A stretch of DNA of 64,000 nucleotides from assembly GCF_003259525.1 (NCBI RefSeq), contig NZ_QLLO01000002.1:248001-312000 (forward strand). The letters are read 5' to 3'. The notes under the pieces were generated by a model that saw nothing but the letters and a program-made list of their open reading frames with translations, searched no databases and was not told the DNA's origin. Source of the DNA: Olleya aquimaris. GTDB lineage: Bacteria; Bacteroidota; Bacteroidia; Flavobacteriales; Flavobacteriaceae. The translations under genes were made by a program, and so were the position numbers. Below, one piece after another: positions 33,663 through 41,897 of this stretch. Positions within the stretch are counted from its first letter, which is position 1. The number at the start of each line of letters is the position of its first letter.

Positions 33663-33706
33663 GAATTACGATTTTTAAATTTTTGGAAAAAGAAAAATCG
33701 TAATTC
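33663..33706. repeat. 14-bp inverted repeat in the rlmH-nadC divergent spacer
   Basis: GAATTACGATTTTT (33663-33676) with AAAAATCGTAATTC (33693-33706), perfect, 16-base spacer. It is followed by ATTCTAAAATC twice, 14 bases apart (33703 and 33717). GAATTAC/ATTCTAA-like heptamers are the type seen in 7-bp arrays. It may be a remnant of such an array that can fold. Confidence 0.6.
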
Positions 33707-33758
33707 TAAAATCGCCATTCTAAAATCTATTGTTATTTTTACAATAAAATACAACCAA

Positions 33759-34619
33759 ATGATAAGTAAAGTCCAATTTGATAAAGAAATACAATTAATA
33801 ATTGCAAATGCTATTAGAGAAGATGTTGGTGATGGAGACCATAGCAGTTTGTCGTGTATTCCAGCTACAGCACAAGGTAAAGCAAAACTTTTGGTTAAAG
33901 ATCAAGGTATTATTGCTGGTGTCGAGTTTGCTAAACAAGTTTTTAATTATGTGGATAAGGATATGACTGTTGAAACGCTAATTGAAGATGGAAGTCCAGT
34001 AAAACATGGTGATATTGTGTTTTATGTTTCTGGCGCATCACAGTCTATTTTAAAAGCTGAGCGTTTGGTGCTTAACGCTATGCAGCGTATGAGTGCTATT
34101 GCTACCAAAACCAGACAGTTTGTAGATTTATTAGAGGGTACAGGTACAAAAGTGTTAGACACGCGTAAAACCACTCCTGGTATTAGAGCTCTTGAAAAAT
34201 GGGCAGTCAAAATTGGAGGTGGAGAAAACCACAGATTTGCATTGTATGATATGATTATGCTTAAAGATAACCATATAGATTTTGCAGGCGGAATTACTAA
34301 AGCAATAGATAAAACCAAACAATATTTAAAAGACACTAATCGTGACTTAAAAATTATTGTGGAAGCAAGAAATCTAGACGAAATTAAAGAGATCTTACAA
34401 TCTAAAGGTGTGTACAGAATTTTAATTGATAATTTTAATTATGAAGATACCAGAACAGCAGTAAAACTTATCGGTGACCAGTGTTTAACAGAAAGTTCTG
34501 GTGGTATTAACGAGAAAACGATTAGAGACTATGCACTTTGTGGTGTAGATTATATCTCGTCTGGAGCATTGACACACTCGGTGTATAATATGGATTTAAG
34601 TTTAAAAGCAGTAGATTAG
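33759..34619 (+). CDS. nadC: Nicotinate-nucleotide pyrophosphorylase (carboxylating)
   Basis: 286-residue quinolinate phosphoribosyltransferase, giving nicotinate mononucleotide in de novo NAD synthesis. Motifs: EDVGDGDHSS near the N-terminus, the quinolinate site LDTRKTTPGIRALEKWAVKI and GGGENHRFALYDMIMLKDNH, IIVEARNLDEI, and ESSGGINEKTIRDYA with the phosphate-binding ISSGALTHS. Full length. No nadA or nadB is in the window. The yihY-like gene follows 42 bases on. Confidence 0.95.
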   Translation: MISKVQFDKEIQLIIANAIREDVGDGDHSSLSCIPATAQGKAKLLVKDQGIIAGVEFAKQVFNYVDKDMTVETLIEDGSPVKHGDIVFYVSGASQSILKAERLVLNAMQRMSAIATKTRQFVDLLEGTGTKVLDTRKTTPGIRALEKWAVKIGGGENHRFALYDMIMLKDNHIDFAGGITKAIDKTKQYLKDTNRDLKIIVEARNLDEIKEILQSKGVYRILIDNFNYEDTRTAVKLIGDQCLTESSGGINEKTIRDYALCGVDYISSGALTHSVYNMDLSLKAVD

Positions 34620-34661
34620 ACACTTTTTAACTTTAAATACTTAATACTTTATAACCTAAAT

Positions 34662-35591
34662 ATGTCTCAAGCAATAGAAGATAAACTAAGTAAAATTCCA
34701 ATCATTAATGTGATTGTTAGGATACTTGGTAAAATTAAGTTGCCAGGACTAGAAGGATTATCCCTATACGATTTATTAGAATTGTACATTACAGGAATCG
34801 CTAAAGGCGCTTTAACAGCTAGAGCTAGTGCTATAGCTTATAGCTTTTTTATGGCATTGTTTCCGTTTTTGTTATTTATAATTATAGTTATACCCTATGT
34901 GCCTATAGAGGATTTTCAAACGGATTTTTTAGTGTTTTTAGAATCTATTTTACCACCAACCACATCAGATTTTTTCTCTGATAATATATTTAATAATATT
35001 GGAGGTAATCAAAATGGTAGTTTATTATCTTCAGTGTTTTTACTGTCTATTTTTTTAATGGCAAATGGTATTAATGCGTTGTTTTCTGGTTTTGAAAAAT
35101 CCTATCACGAGCAATTGGCACGAAACATTTTTAAACAATATTTATATGCATTAGGTATTGCTTTAATTTTAGCTTTTTTATTAATTATTACAGTAGCTGT
35201 TTTAGGTTACTTTAATATTTATGTCATCGATAATTTACAGGATTTTGGCTATATAGAAAAACGTCAAGTTAGTATATGGAGTACATTAGCCCAATATGCC
35301 TTTTTTGTAGTGATGGTGTATATTGCTACTGCAGTGTTGTATTATTTTGGAACAGCAGAAGGGAAGTCGTCTAAATTCTTCTCTGTTGGTGCTTTGTTTA
35401 CAACAATATTAATTTTACTAACCTCGTTTTTATTTGGTATATATATAGAGAATTTTTCTAAGTATAACGAGCTGTATGGCTCTATTGGAGCAATATTAAT
35501 TTTGTTAGTGTATTTATGGCTAAATGCCAATATTTTGTTGCTAGGTTTCGAGTTAAATATGGCTTTAAAACAGCTAAAAAAATCATTTTAA
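34662..35591 (+). CDS. YihY/BrkB family inner-membrane protein
   Basis: 309 residues with about six membrane helices. The typical sequence ARASAIAYSFFMALFPFLLF opens the membrane part, IFLMANGINALFSGFEKSY follows, and IGAILILLVYLWLNANILLLGFELN closes it. A soluble N-terminal arm of about 45 residues precedes. The family is widespread but of unproven function (not RNase BN). The gene lies between nadC and priA on the same strand; spacing of 42 and 25 bases suggests a common transcript. Confidence 0.88.
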   Translation: MSQAIEDKLSKIPIINVIVRILGKIKLPGLEGLSLYDLLELYITGIAKGALTARASAIAYSFFMALFPFLLFIIIVIPYVPIEDFQTDFLVFLESILPPTTSDFFSDNIFNNIGGNQNGSLLSSVFLLSIFLMANGINALFSGFEKSYHEQLARNIFKQYLYALGIALILAFLLIITVAVLGYFNIYVIDNLQDFGYIEKRQVSIWSTLAQYAFFVVMVYIATAVLYYFGTAEGKSSKFFSVGALFTTILILLTSFLFGIYIENFSKYNELYGSIGAILILLVYLWLNANILLLGFELNMALKQLKKSF

Positions 35592-35616
35592 ATAATTTAT
35601 AATTCCTATTTAATCA

Positions 35617-38070
35617 TTGAATTACATTGATGTCATTCTTCCTATTCCTTTAGAAAAACGTTTTACCTATAGTATAACGCCAGCTGAAAGCGAATTTTTA
35701 AAAGTTGGCATGCGTGTATCTATTCCGTTTGGAAAATCTAAAATATATACAGGAATTGTTGCCGACATCCATCAAAAAGCGCCTGTAATTTATGAAGCTA
35801 AAGAGATTCATCAAATTTTAGACGACTCGCCAATTGTAACCTCAATGCAATTGCAATTATGGCAATGGATTGCAAACTATTATATGTGTACTGAAGGCGA
35901 AGTCATGCGTGCAGCGTTACCCAATGCATTTTTGTTAGAAAGCGAAACCATTATTAGTAAAAATGACAAACAGCAGATTAATGATGCCGATTTAAAAGAC
36001 GATGAGTTTTTGATTTTTGAAGCATTGCAACACCAATCGTCACTTAAAATTCAAGACATAGCTAACATTTTAGACAAAAAAAATGTACTACCAGTTGTCA
36101 AACGTTTGGTAGACAAAGAAGTTATTATTTTAAATGAAGAAATTTATGACAAGTACAAGCCTAAGTACGTAAGATATGTTAAGCTTTCAGAACAGTATAC
36201 TTCAGAAACTTCATTAAATACCTTGTTAGACGAGTTAAGCAGCAGAGCTAAAAAACAACGCGATGTTATTTTAACGCTGTTTTCTTTATCGGCAAAAACA
36301 AAAAAACCGGTTAAAGTAACCGATTTGGTAGCAGAAAGTTTGACGTCTTCTGCAACTGTTAAAGCGTTAATTGATAAAGGGATTTTAGAAGATTATCACA
36401 TCCAAACCGATAGAATTATTTATGAAGGTGAAGATAATGAAGATTCTAAAAAACTAAACCAATATCAGACCGAAGCTTTAGAGCAAATCAAAACCAGTTT
36501 TGATACTCACAATGTGGTTTTACTACATGGTATTACCTCTTCTGGTAAAACAGAAGTGTACGTTAAATTAATAGAAGATGTTATCGCAAAGGGTAAACAA
36601 GTCTTGTACTTATTGCCAGAAATAGCGTTAACCACGCAGTTAGTAACTAGACTACAAAACTATTTTGGAGAGCAAGTCGCGGTGTTTCATAGCAAGTACT
36701 CGGCACATGAGCGAGTAGAGGTGTATAATCAAGTATTAACAAATTCCGCGAAAGCGAAAATAATTTTAGGCGCAAGATCGTCTATATTTTTACCATTTAA
36801 TGATTTAGGATTAATCATTGTGGATGAAGAGCACGAATCCTCTTTTAAACAATTTGATCCAGCTCCACGTTATCATGCTCGTGATGCTGCAATAGTTTTA
36901 GCCTCGCTTTTTAAGGCTAAAACCCTCTTGGGAAGTGCCACACCAAGTTTAGAAAGCTATTATAATGCACAAGAAAAAAAGTATGGTTTAGTAGAAATTA
37001 ATAGACGGTATAACAATGTCCAGCTTCCAGAAATAGAGCTTGTAGATATTAAAGATAAGCAGAAGCGCAAAAAAATGAAAGGTCATTTTACCGATCGATT
37101 AATCGAAGAAATGACCGAAGCAATTGCAGATGGACACCAAATAATATTGTTTCAAAATAGAAGAGGTTATTCTCCGATTGTAGAGTGTAATACCTGTGGG
37201 CATTCGCCACAATGTCCAAATTGTGATGTTAGTTTAACCTACCATCAATACCGTAAACAGTTACGTTGTCATTATTGCGGTTATAATAGTGCTATGTTAC
37301 AAAAATGTATGGCATGTGGTACTGCAGACTTAGATACAAAGGGTTTTGGTACAGAGCAAATAGAAAGCGAAGTCAAACTACTTTTTCCAGATTTAAAAGT
37401 AGGTAGAATGGACTTAGATACGACTAGAGGTAAGTTTGGTTACGAAAAAATAATTACTGCTTTTGAGCAGCAAGACATTGATGTGTTAGTAGGTACACAA
37501 ATGCTAACTAAAGGGTTAGATTTTAGAAATGTCAAGTTGGTTGGTGTGATGAATGCAGATAACTTGCTTAATTTTCCAGATTTTAGAGCGCATGAACGTA
37601 GTTTTCAGCTCATGTTACAAGTGTCTGGTCGAGCAGGACGTACAGAAAAAAGAGGTAAGGTGTTAATACAAACCTATAATCCGTATCATAAAATACTACA
37701 ACAAGTGTCTACTAACGATTATGTTAGTATGTTTAAAGAACAGCTAGAGGAGCGTTACAATTACAATTATCCACCATATTTTAGATTAATTAAAATTACA
37801 ATAAAGCACCGCGATTACAATAAAGTTAATATGGCTGCAGATTGGTTGGCTAAAGCGTTAACTCAATTATTTAAACATCATGTTTTAGGACCAGAGTTTC
37901 CGCCAATTTCAAGAATCAGAAATCAGTATCATAAAAACATTTTAATTAAAATTCCACAAGGACAGTCTTTAGGTAAAACTAAAGAGGCTATCAAAAAAGT
38001 AAATTCTAGTTTTGGTGCAATTGCAGATTTTAAGTCGGTAAGAATTATTATTAATGTTGATAATTATTAG
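35617..38070 (+). CDS. priA: Primosomal protein N' (replication restart helicase PriA)
   Basis: 817-residue 3'-5' helicase loading the replisome at collapsed forks. The N-terminal 3'-DNA-binding domain (about 1-100) begins YIDVILPIPLEKRFTY; Walker A is GITSSGKTEVY and the DExH box VDEEHESSFKQ. The two zinc sites are intact, with eight Cys in CNTCGHSPQCPNCD and CHYCGYNS..CMACG. C-terminal GRAGRTEKRGKVLIQT is motif VI. Start is TTG 35617; the following NYIDVILP is the conserved N-terminus, so no ATG start is plausible. It contains one copy of a recurring 12-mer (36744-36755). Confidence 0.95.
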   Translation: MNYIDVILPIPLEKRFTYSITPAESEFLKVGMRVSIPFGKSKIYTGIVADIHQKAPVIYEAKEIHQILDDSPIVTSMQLQLWQWIANYYMCTEGEVMRAALPNAFLLESETIISKNDKQQINDADLKDDEFLIFEALQHQSSLKIQDIANILDKKNVLPVVKRLVDKEVIILNEEIYDKYKPKYVRYVKLSEQYTSETSLNTLLDELSSRAKKQRDVILTLFSLSAKTKKPVKVTDLVAESLTSSATVKALIDKGILEDYHIQTDRIIYEGEDNEDSKKLNQYQTEALEQIKTSFDTHNVVLLHGITSSGKTEVYVKLIEDVIAKGKQVLYLLPEIALTTQLVTRLQNYFGEQVAVFHSKYSAHERVEVYNQVLTNSAKAKIILGARSSIFLPFNDLGLIIVDEEHESSFKQFDPAPRYHARDAAIVLASLFKAKTLLGSATPSLESYYNAQEKKYGLVEINRRYNNVQLPEIELVDIKDKQKRKKMKGHFTDRLIEEMTEAIADGHQIILFQNRRGYSPIVECNTCGHSPQCPNCDVSLTYHQYRKQLRCHYCGYNSAMLQKCMACGTADLDTKGFGTEQIESEVKLLFPDLKVGRMDLDTTRGKFGYEKIITAFEQQDIDVLVGTQMLTKGLDFRNVKLVGVMNADNLLNFPDFRAHERSFQLMLQVSGRAGRTEKRGKVLIQTYNPYHKILQQVSTNDYVSMFKEQLEERYNYNYPPYFRLIKITIKHRDYNKVNMAADWLAKALTQLFKHHVLGPEFPPISRIRNQYHKNILIKIPQGQSLGKTKEAIKKVNSSFGAIADFKSVRIIINVDNY

Positions 38071-38093
38071 TAATTATTACTTTTTAGACAAAA

Positions 38094-38121
38094 AAAATCC
38101 CGCTTTAATAAGCAGGATTTT
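38094..38121. terminator. Terminator between priA and the LytTR gene
   Basis: AAATCC plus GCTT (38095-38105, one unpaired C) pairs with AAGC and GGATTT (38110-38120), loop TAAT, A-tract before and T-rich tail after. Serves convergent genes. Confidence 0.75.
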
Positions 38122-38148
38122 ATTTATAATGTAATTAGTGTCTTCTAT

Positions 38149-38844
38149 TTAAATACTATTTAAAGCGTCAACTAATTGAGTTTTCTTATTTCTACTCAAA
38201 GGTATTTCGTAAGCTCCAACTTCAACATTTTTACTGTTAAATCTGTCAACTTTGTCAAGATTTACAATGTATGACTTATGGATTCTTAAAAATTTACCTT
38301 CAGGTAATTCGTGTTCAAAAGCTTTCATTGTAGATAATACAACAAGACTTGTGTCTTCAGTAACTAATTTTACATAGTCACCAAGAGCTTCAATCCATTT
38401 AATATCTCTAATGTACACTTTACGTTTTTTAAGGTTACTTTTCACAAAAATGTGTTCACCTTCTTCTTGATTAAAATCAAGTTTTAGTTTATGTTGCTCG
38501 ACTGCTTTTTCTACTGCCTGATTAAAACGTTCTCTAGTAATAGGCTTTTGTAGATAATCAGTAGCATCATAGTTAAACGCTTTAAATGCATATTCTGTCT
38601 TACCAGTCACAAAAATAATTTGGGGTTTGTTATTTAGGACATCCAGTAATTCAAAACCATTTAATACAGGCATTTCAATATCTAAGAAGATAAGATCTAC
38701 CTTGTGCGTGTTTAATCCGTTTTTAGTTTCTAAAGCACTGCTGTATTCAGCAATTAGGTTTAGATTGTTGTTGTTCTCTATTAGCTTTACAATGGACAAT
38801 CTTTGTATTGCTGAATCATCAACGACTACACAATTTAATATCAT
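38149..38844 (-). CDS. LytTR-family response regulator
   Basis: 231 residues. The receiver domain (1-about 120) has the acidic pair D9-D10 in VVVDDSAIQ, phosphoacceptor D55 in FLDIEMP, switch Thr near 79 (FVTGKTEY) and K99 in LQKP. The LytTR DNA-binding domain (about 130-231) has IFVKSNLKKRKVYIRDIKWIEA, FLRIHKSYIVNLDKVDRF and IPLSRNKKTQLVDAL. The cognate sensor kinase is not next to it and not in the window, so it is an orphan here. Confidence 0.92.
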   Translation of the reverse strand: MILNCVVVDDSAIQRLSIVKLIENNNNLNLIAEYSSALETKNGLNTHKVDLIFLDIEMPVLNGFELLDVLNNKPQIIFVTGKTEYAFKAFNYDATDYLQKPITRERFNQAVEKAVEQHKLKLDFNQEEGEHIFVKSNLKKRKVYIRDIKWIEALGDYVKLVTEDTSLVVLSTMKAFEHELPEGKFLRIHKSYIVNLDKVDRFNSKNVEVGAYEIPLSRNKKTQLVDALNSI

Positions 38845-38874
38845 AGTATTATTCTTTATAGGTTAAGTTATCGA

Positions 38875-38905
38875 CAATAGTACAAAAAATTCGGATTAAA
38901 ACCAA
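38875..38905 (-). promoter_or_regulatory. Probable promoter of the LytTR regulator
   Basis: On the minus strand TTG (38905-38903), 20 bases, TACTATTG (38882-38875), one mismatch to TAnnTTTG. The ATG at 38844 is about 30 bases downstream. Confidence 0.45.
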
Positions 38906-38990
38906 AAAACATCGCTAAAATGTAAATTTTAACATTTCGAAAAGTTTTAACCGAATGCTTTTTATTGAGTCAAATTAGGTTTAAAACTAC

Positions 38991-39021
38991 TTGTGAGATT
39001 AAATAAAAAGAATTATTTTTG
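38991..39021 (+). promoter_or_regulatory. Promoter of rpsF-rpsR-rplI
   Basis: TTG at 38991-38993, 20 bases, TATTTTTG at 39014-39021, then CACTC. A near-ideal Bacteroidota promoter, 32 bases from the ATG. Confidence 0.75.
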
Positions 39022-39052
39022 CACTCATTTTTAACACAATAAATTAGATTTT

Positions 39053-39391
39053 ATGAATCATTATGAAACTGTTTTCATCTTAAATCCCGTTTTATCTGAA
39101 ACACAGATAAAGGAAACAGTACAGAAATACGAAGAATTTCTTACTAGTAGAGGAGCTAAGATGATATCAAAAGAAGATTGGGGACTAAAAAAATTAGCTT
39201 ACCCAATCCAAAACAAAAAAAGTGGTTTTTATCACTTATTTGAATTCCAAGTAGATGGAGAACACATTAACCCTTTAGAAGTAGAGTTTAGACGTGACGA
39301 GCGTTTTATGCGTTACTTAACTGTAGCTATGGACAAACATGCAGTAGCATGGGCAGAACGTAGAAGAGCTAAACTAAAACAAAAAGCGTAA
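39053..39391 (+). CDS. rpsF: 30S ribosomal protein bS6
   Basis: 112 residues. Starts [15 protein letters not shown], the invariant bS6 N-terminus, and has [12 protein letters not shown] and [16 protein letters not shown]. Binds the central domain of 16S rRNA together with bS18, whose gene follows after two bases. First gene of the rpsF-rpsR-rplI ribosomal operon. Confidence 0.97.
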   Translation: MNHYETVFILNPVLSETQIKETVQKYEEFLTSRGAKMISKEDWGLKKLAYPIQNKKSGFYHLFEFQVDGEHINPLEVEFRRDERFMRYLTVAMDKHAVAWAERRRAKLKQKA

Positions 39392-39393
39392 TC

Positions 39394-39690
39394 ATGGCAA
39401 GTATAGATCAACAAGCAAAAGGAAAAAAAGAAGGAGAAATCAGATATCTTACTCCTTTAAATATAGAAACTAACAAGAATAAAAAGTATTGTCGTTTCAA
39501 AAAGTCTGGTATCAAGTATGTAGATTACAAAGATGCAGATTGGTTATTAGGATTTGTTAACGAGCAAGGTAAAATTTTACCAAGACGTTTAACAGGTACA
39601 TCATTAAAGTATCAAAGAAAAGTGTCTGTAGCTGTAAAAAGAGCACGTCACTTAGCTTTAATGCCATACGTAGCAGATTTATTAAAATAA
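39394..39690 (+). CDS. rpsR: 30S ribosomal protein bS18
   Basis: 98 residues. The core [20 protein letters not shown] and [34 protein letters not shown] is textbook bS18. A short charged N-terminal extension precedes. Co-translated between rpsF and rplI. Confidence 0.97.
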   Translation: MASIDQQAKGKKEGEIRYLTPLNIETNKNKKYCRFKKSGIKYVDYKDADWLLGFVNEQGKILPRRLTGTSLKYQRKVSVAVKRARHLALMPYVADLLK

Positions 39691-39703
39691 AAATATCATA
39701 ACA

Positions 39704-40147
39704 ATGGAACTTATATTAAAACAAGACGTTGAGAACTTAGGATTTAAAGACGATGTTGTAACGGTTAAGAACGGTTATGGTAGAAACTTTTTAATTCCTT
39801 CTGGTCATGCGGTTTTAGCAACAAAGTCTGCTAAAAAAGTATTAGAAGAAACGTTAAAACAACGTGCATACAAAGAAGCTAAAGAAGTAGAAGAAGCAAA
39901 CAAAGTAGCAGAAGCTATTAAAGCTTTAGATCTTAAAATTGCTGCTAAAGTTGGTACAGGAGACAAATTATTTGGATCTGTAAACAACATAAATGTAGCA
40001 GAAGCTTTAGCTAAAGAAGGTCAAGATATTGACAAAAAATACATCTCTGTAACTACAGTGAAGCGTTTAGGAAAATATAACGCAACTGTACGTTTACACA
40101 GAACTGTAAATGTAGATATAGAATTTGAAGTAGTAGCACAAGCTTAA
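39704..40147 (+). CDS. rplI: 50S ribosomal protein bL9
   Basis: 147 residues. N-terminal domain MELILKQDVENLGFKDDVVTV and VKNGYGRNFLIPSGHAV, long central helix, C-terminal domain with KVGTGDKLFGSV and ISVTTVKRLGKYNATVRLH. Binds 23S rRNA near the L1 stalk. Ends the ribosomal operon, followed by a terminator. Confidence 0.97.
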   Translation: MELILKQDVENLGFKDDVVTVKNGYGRNFLIPSGHAVLATKSAKKVLEETLKQRAYKEAKEVEEANKVAEAIKALDLKIAAKVGTGDKLFGSVNNINVAEALAKEGQDIDKKYISVTTVKRLGKYNATVRLHRTVNVDIEFEVVAQA

Positions 40148-40169
40148 TTTCAAATTAACATCATAATTA

Positions 40170-40200
40170 AAACCGTTTAGACTCTTCTAGACGGTTTTTT
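40170..40200 (+). terminator. Terminator of the ribosomal operon
   Basis: AACCGTTTAGA (40171-40181) with TCTAGACGGTT (40186-40196), one G-T pair, short loop, then a T-tract. Confidence 0.85.
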
Positions 40201-40245
40201 TAATTTAAATCAATTAAATAATAGCGCTTTCGCGGAAATAAAGCT

Positions 40246-41142
40246 ATGAAATATTTATACGTTGTCTTTCTATTAATAGGTTTGGTGTCTTGCAAAAACA
40301 AGACAGCAGATGCTTCTGTTTCAACCGAAACAGTTGCAGTTAAACAAAATCAATCTGCATTAATAGAAGCTTTTAAGTACAATCCTAAAGACGACTTAAT
40401 AATTAGCGTGCACAGAGGCGGAAAAGGATTAAAAAATTATCCAGAAAACTGCTTAGAGACCTTACAATATATTAACGATAGTATTCCAGCTATTTATGAA
40501 ATTGACATCGCACAAACTAGAGATAATGTTTTGGTGCTGATGCATGATAATACTTTAGAGCGTACTACAACAGGAACAGATAAGCTAAATAAATACACTT
40601 ACCAAGAGCTGCAAGCTTTTAACTTGGTTGACGATTTTGGTAATGAAACCACTTTTAAAATCCCGACATTAAAAGAGGTGCTGCTTTGGGCAAAACAAAA
40701 CAAAGTAGTTTTGACCTTAGATAAGAAAAAAAGTGTGTCTTTTGATGCAATCATTGCTCTAGTAAAACAATTAGAAGCAGAAGATGTGTCAATAATTATT
40801 ACCTATGATTTACAACAAGCAATTGAAGCTTATCAATTAGCACCAGAGTTGTTGTTGTCTGTCTCAGCGCGTAACCAGAAAGAATTAGATTGGTTGTTAC
40901 ACTCTAAAATCCCGACACAAAATATGTTAGCTTTTACAGGTACAAAATTATCGCCAAACCAGTTTTATAAAACAGTACAATCCCATGGTATTAAAACCAT
41001 TCTTGGGACTTTAGGAAATTTAGATAACCAAGCTAAAGCTAAAGGAGATGTGCCATACACTATCTGGAGAAACAAAGGAATTGACATTTTTGCAACCGAT
41101 AGACCATTTGAAGTTGCAAAAGCATTAACTATAAAGAAGTAA
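40246..41142 (+). CDS. Glycerophosphodiester phosphodiesterase family lipoprotein
   Basis: 298 residues exported as a lipoprotein (lipobox LIGLVSC, lipid Cys16). GDPD active site: H56-R57 in ISVHRGGKG, E85 and D87 in YEIDIAQT, and H100-D101 in LMHDNTLERTTTG. These are the general acid/base His pair and the Ca2+-binding acids of the TIM-barrel family. It would hydrolyse glycerophosphodiesters at the cell surface or in the periplasm. Preceded by the ribosomal terminator and a GC-rich 12-mer at 40226-40237. The 61-base space to the next gene suggests a possible shared transcript. Confidence 0.92.
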   Translation: MKYLYVVFLLIGLVSCKNKTADASVSTETVAVKQNQSALIEAFKYNPKDDLIISVHRGGKGLKNYPENCLETLQYINDSIPAIYEIDIAQTRDNVLVLMHDNTLERTTTGTDKLNKYTYQELQAFNLVDDFGNETTFKIPTLKEVLLWAKQNKVVLTLDKKKSVSFDAIIALVKQLEAEDVSIIITYDLQQAIEAYQLAPELLLSVSARNQKELDWLLHSKIPTQNMLAFTGTKLSPNQFYKTVQSHGIKTILGTLGNLDNQAKAKGDVPYTIWRNKGIDIFATDRPFEVAKALTIKK

Positions 41143-41203
41143 AAACAGTTGTCCCCTTGAGCACAGACGAAAGGTGTCAAGTGTTAATTAAATAATTTTT
41201 TTC

Positions 41204-41671
41204 ATGAAATATTCAAGACTTACAAAAGAACAATTTGAAGAATTGCATAAAGAGTTTATTAATTTTTTAGCAACCCAATCCATAACCGCAGACGAGTGGG
41301 CAAAACTAAAAACAGAAAAACCAGAAGTAGCAGAGCAGGAGTTAGACGTATTTAGTGATTTAGTATGGGAAGGCGTGTTAACTGCTGCAAAATACTTAGA
41401 ACATATTTCGCCTCAAAACATTCATTTATTTGCTTTAAATGAAGATCATATGCATTTAATAGGTATTAAAATTAATAAGCCTATCGATGTCACTACTAAA
41501 GATGGGTTTAATTGGTTGCGTAATAATTTAATGGATGAAAGTGTCGAGTTTATGCAAGCAAAAAAAGACTATACAGAAGATAAAAACTTAGATAAGTTTA
41601 AATTAATCCAACAAGGAAGTGCAATTACAAAAGGAGAGTTATATCAATACATGAATAAGTTGATTAACTAA
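41204..41671 (+). CDS. DUF6495-like conserved protein
   Basis: 155 residues, cytoplasmic, helical, acidic. Begins KYSRLTKEQFEELHKEFINFLA and contains LDVFSDLVWEGVLTAAKYLEH, which I associate with DUF6495 of Flavobacteriaceae; the match is from memory. Function unknown. Lies downstream of the GDPD gene on the same strand; a palindromic repeat element follows. Confidence 0.65.
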   Translation: MKYSRLTKEQFEELHKEFINFLATQSITADEWAKLKTEKPEVAEQELDVFSDLVWEGVLTAAKYLEHISPQNIHLFALNEDHMHLIGIKINKPIDVTTKDGFNWLRNNLMDESVEFMQAKKDYTEDKNLDKFKLIQQGSAITKGELYQYMNKLIN

Positions 41672-41686
41672 CTGTGATTCGCTAAC

Positions 41687-41802
41687 TGTCATTGCGAGGA
41701 CGAAGGACGTGGCAATCTGTTTATTTTGCCTAAATTATAATTCATATTACTTTTATAAAGATTGCCACGCTTTTTTTCTACTAAAAAAAGCTCGCAATGA
41801 CA
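41687..41802. repeat. Palindromic intergenic repeat element (GTCATTGCGAG type)
   Basis: A 116-bp near-palindrome: outer arms TGTCATTGCGAG (41687-41698) and CTCGCAATGACA (41791-41802), inner arms CGTGGCAATCT (41708-41718) and AGATTGCCACG (41759-41769), all perfect. This sequence type, ending in TCATTGCGAG, is a widespread dispersed repeat in Bacteroidota and other bacteria. No coding frame. Confidence 0.8.
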
Positions 41803-41873
41803 AAAGCATTATATATTTTTGTCACGTCTCGCTAAGTCGATGTATAATAAAAATATAGTAACAATTAAAAAGA

Positions 41874-41891
41874 TTCCCACTTTCGTGGGAA
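41874..41891 (+). repeat. 7-bp-stem hairpin just before hisS
   Basis: TTCCCAC (41874-41880), loop TTTC, GTGGGAA (41885-41891), perfect stem, ending six bases before the ATG at 41898. No T-tract follows, so it is not a terminator. It resembles the ends of dispersed palindromic repeats. Confidence 0.6.
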
Positions 41892-41897
41892 GTGAAC

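Noticed and set aside
41151-41181. CTTGA..TCAAG hairpin with GAGCACAGACGAAAGGTG after the GDPD gene
   Set aside because: Looks like a decayed copy of a common dispersed repeat; only a 5-bp stem and no T-tract, so not called as a terminator or repeat.
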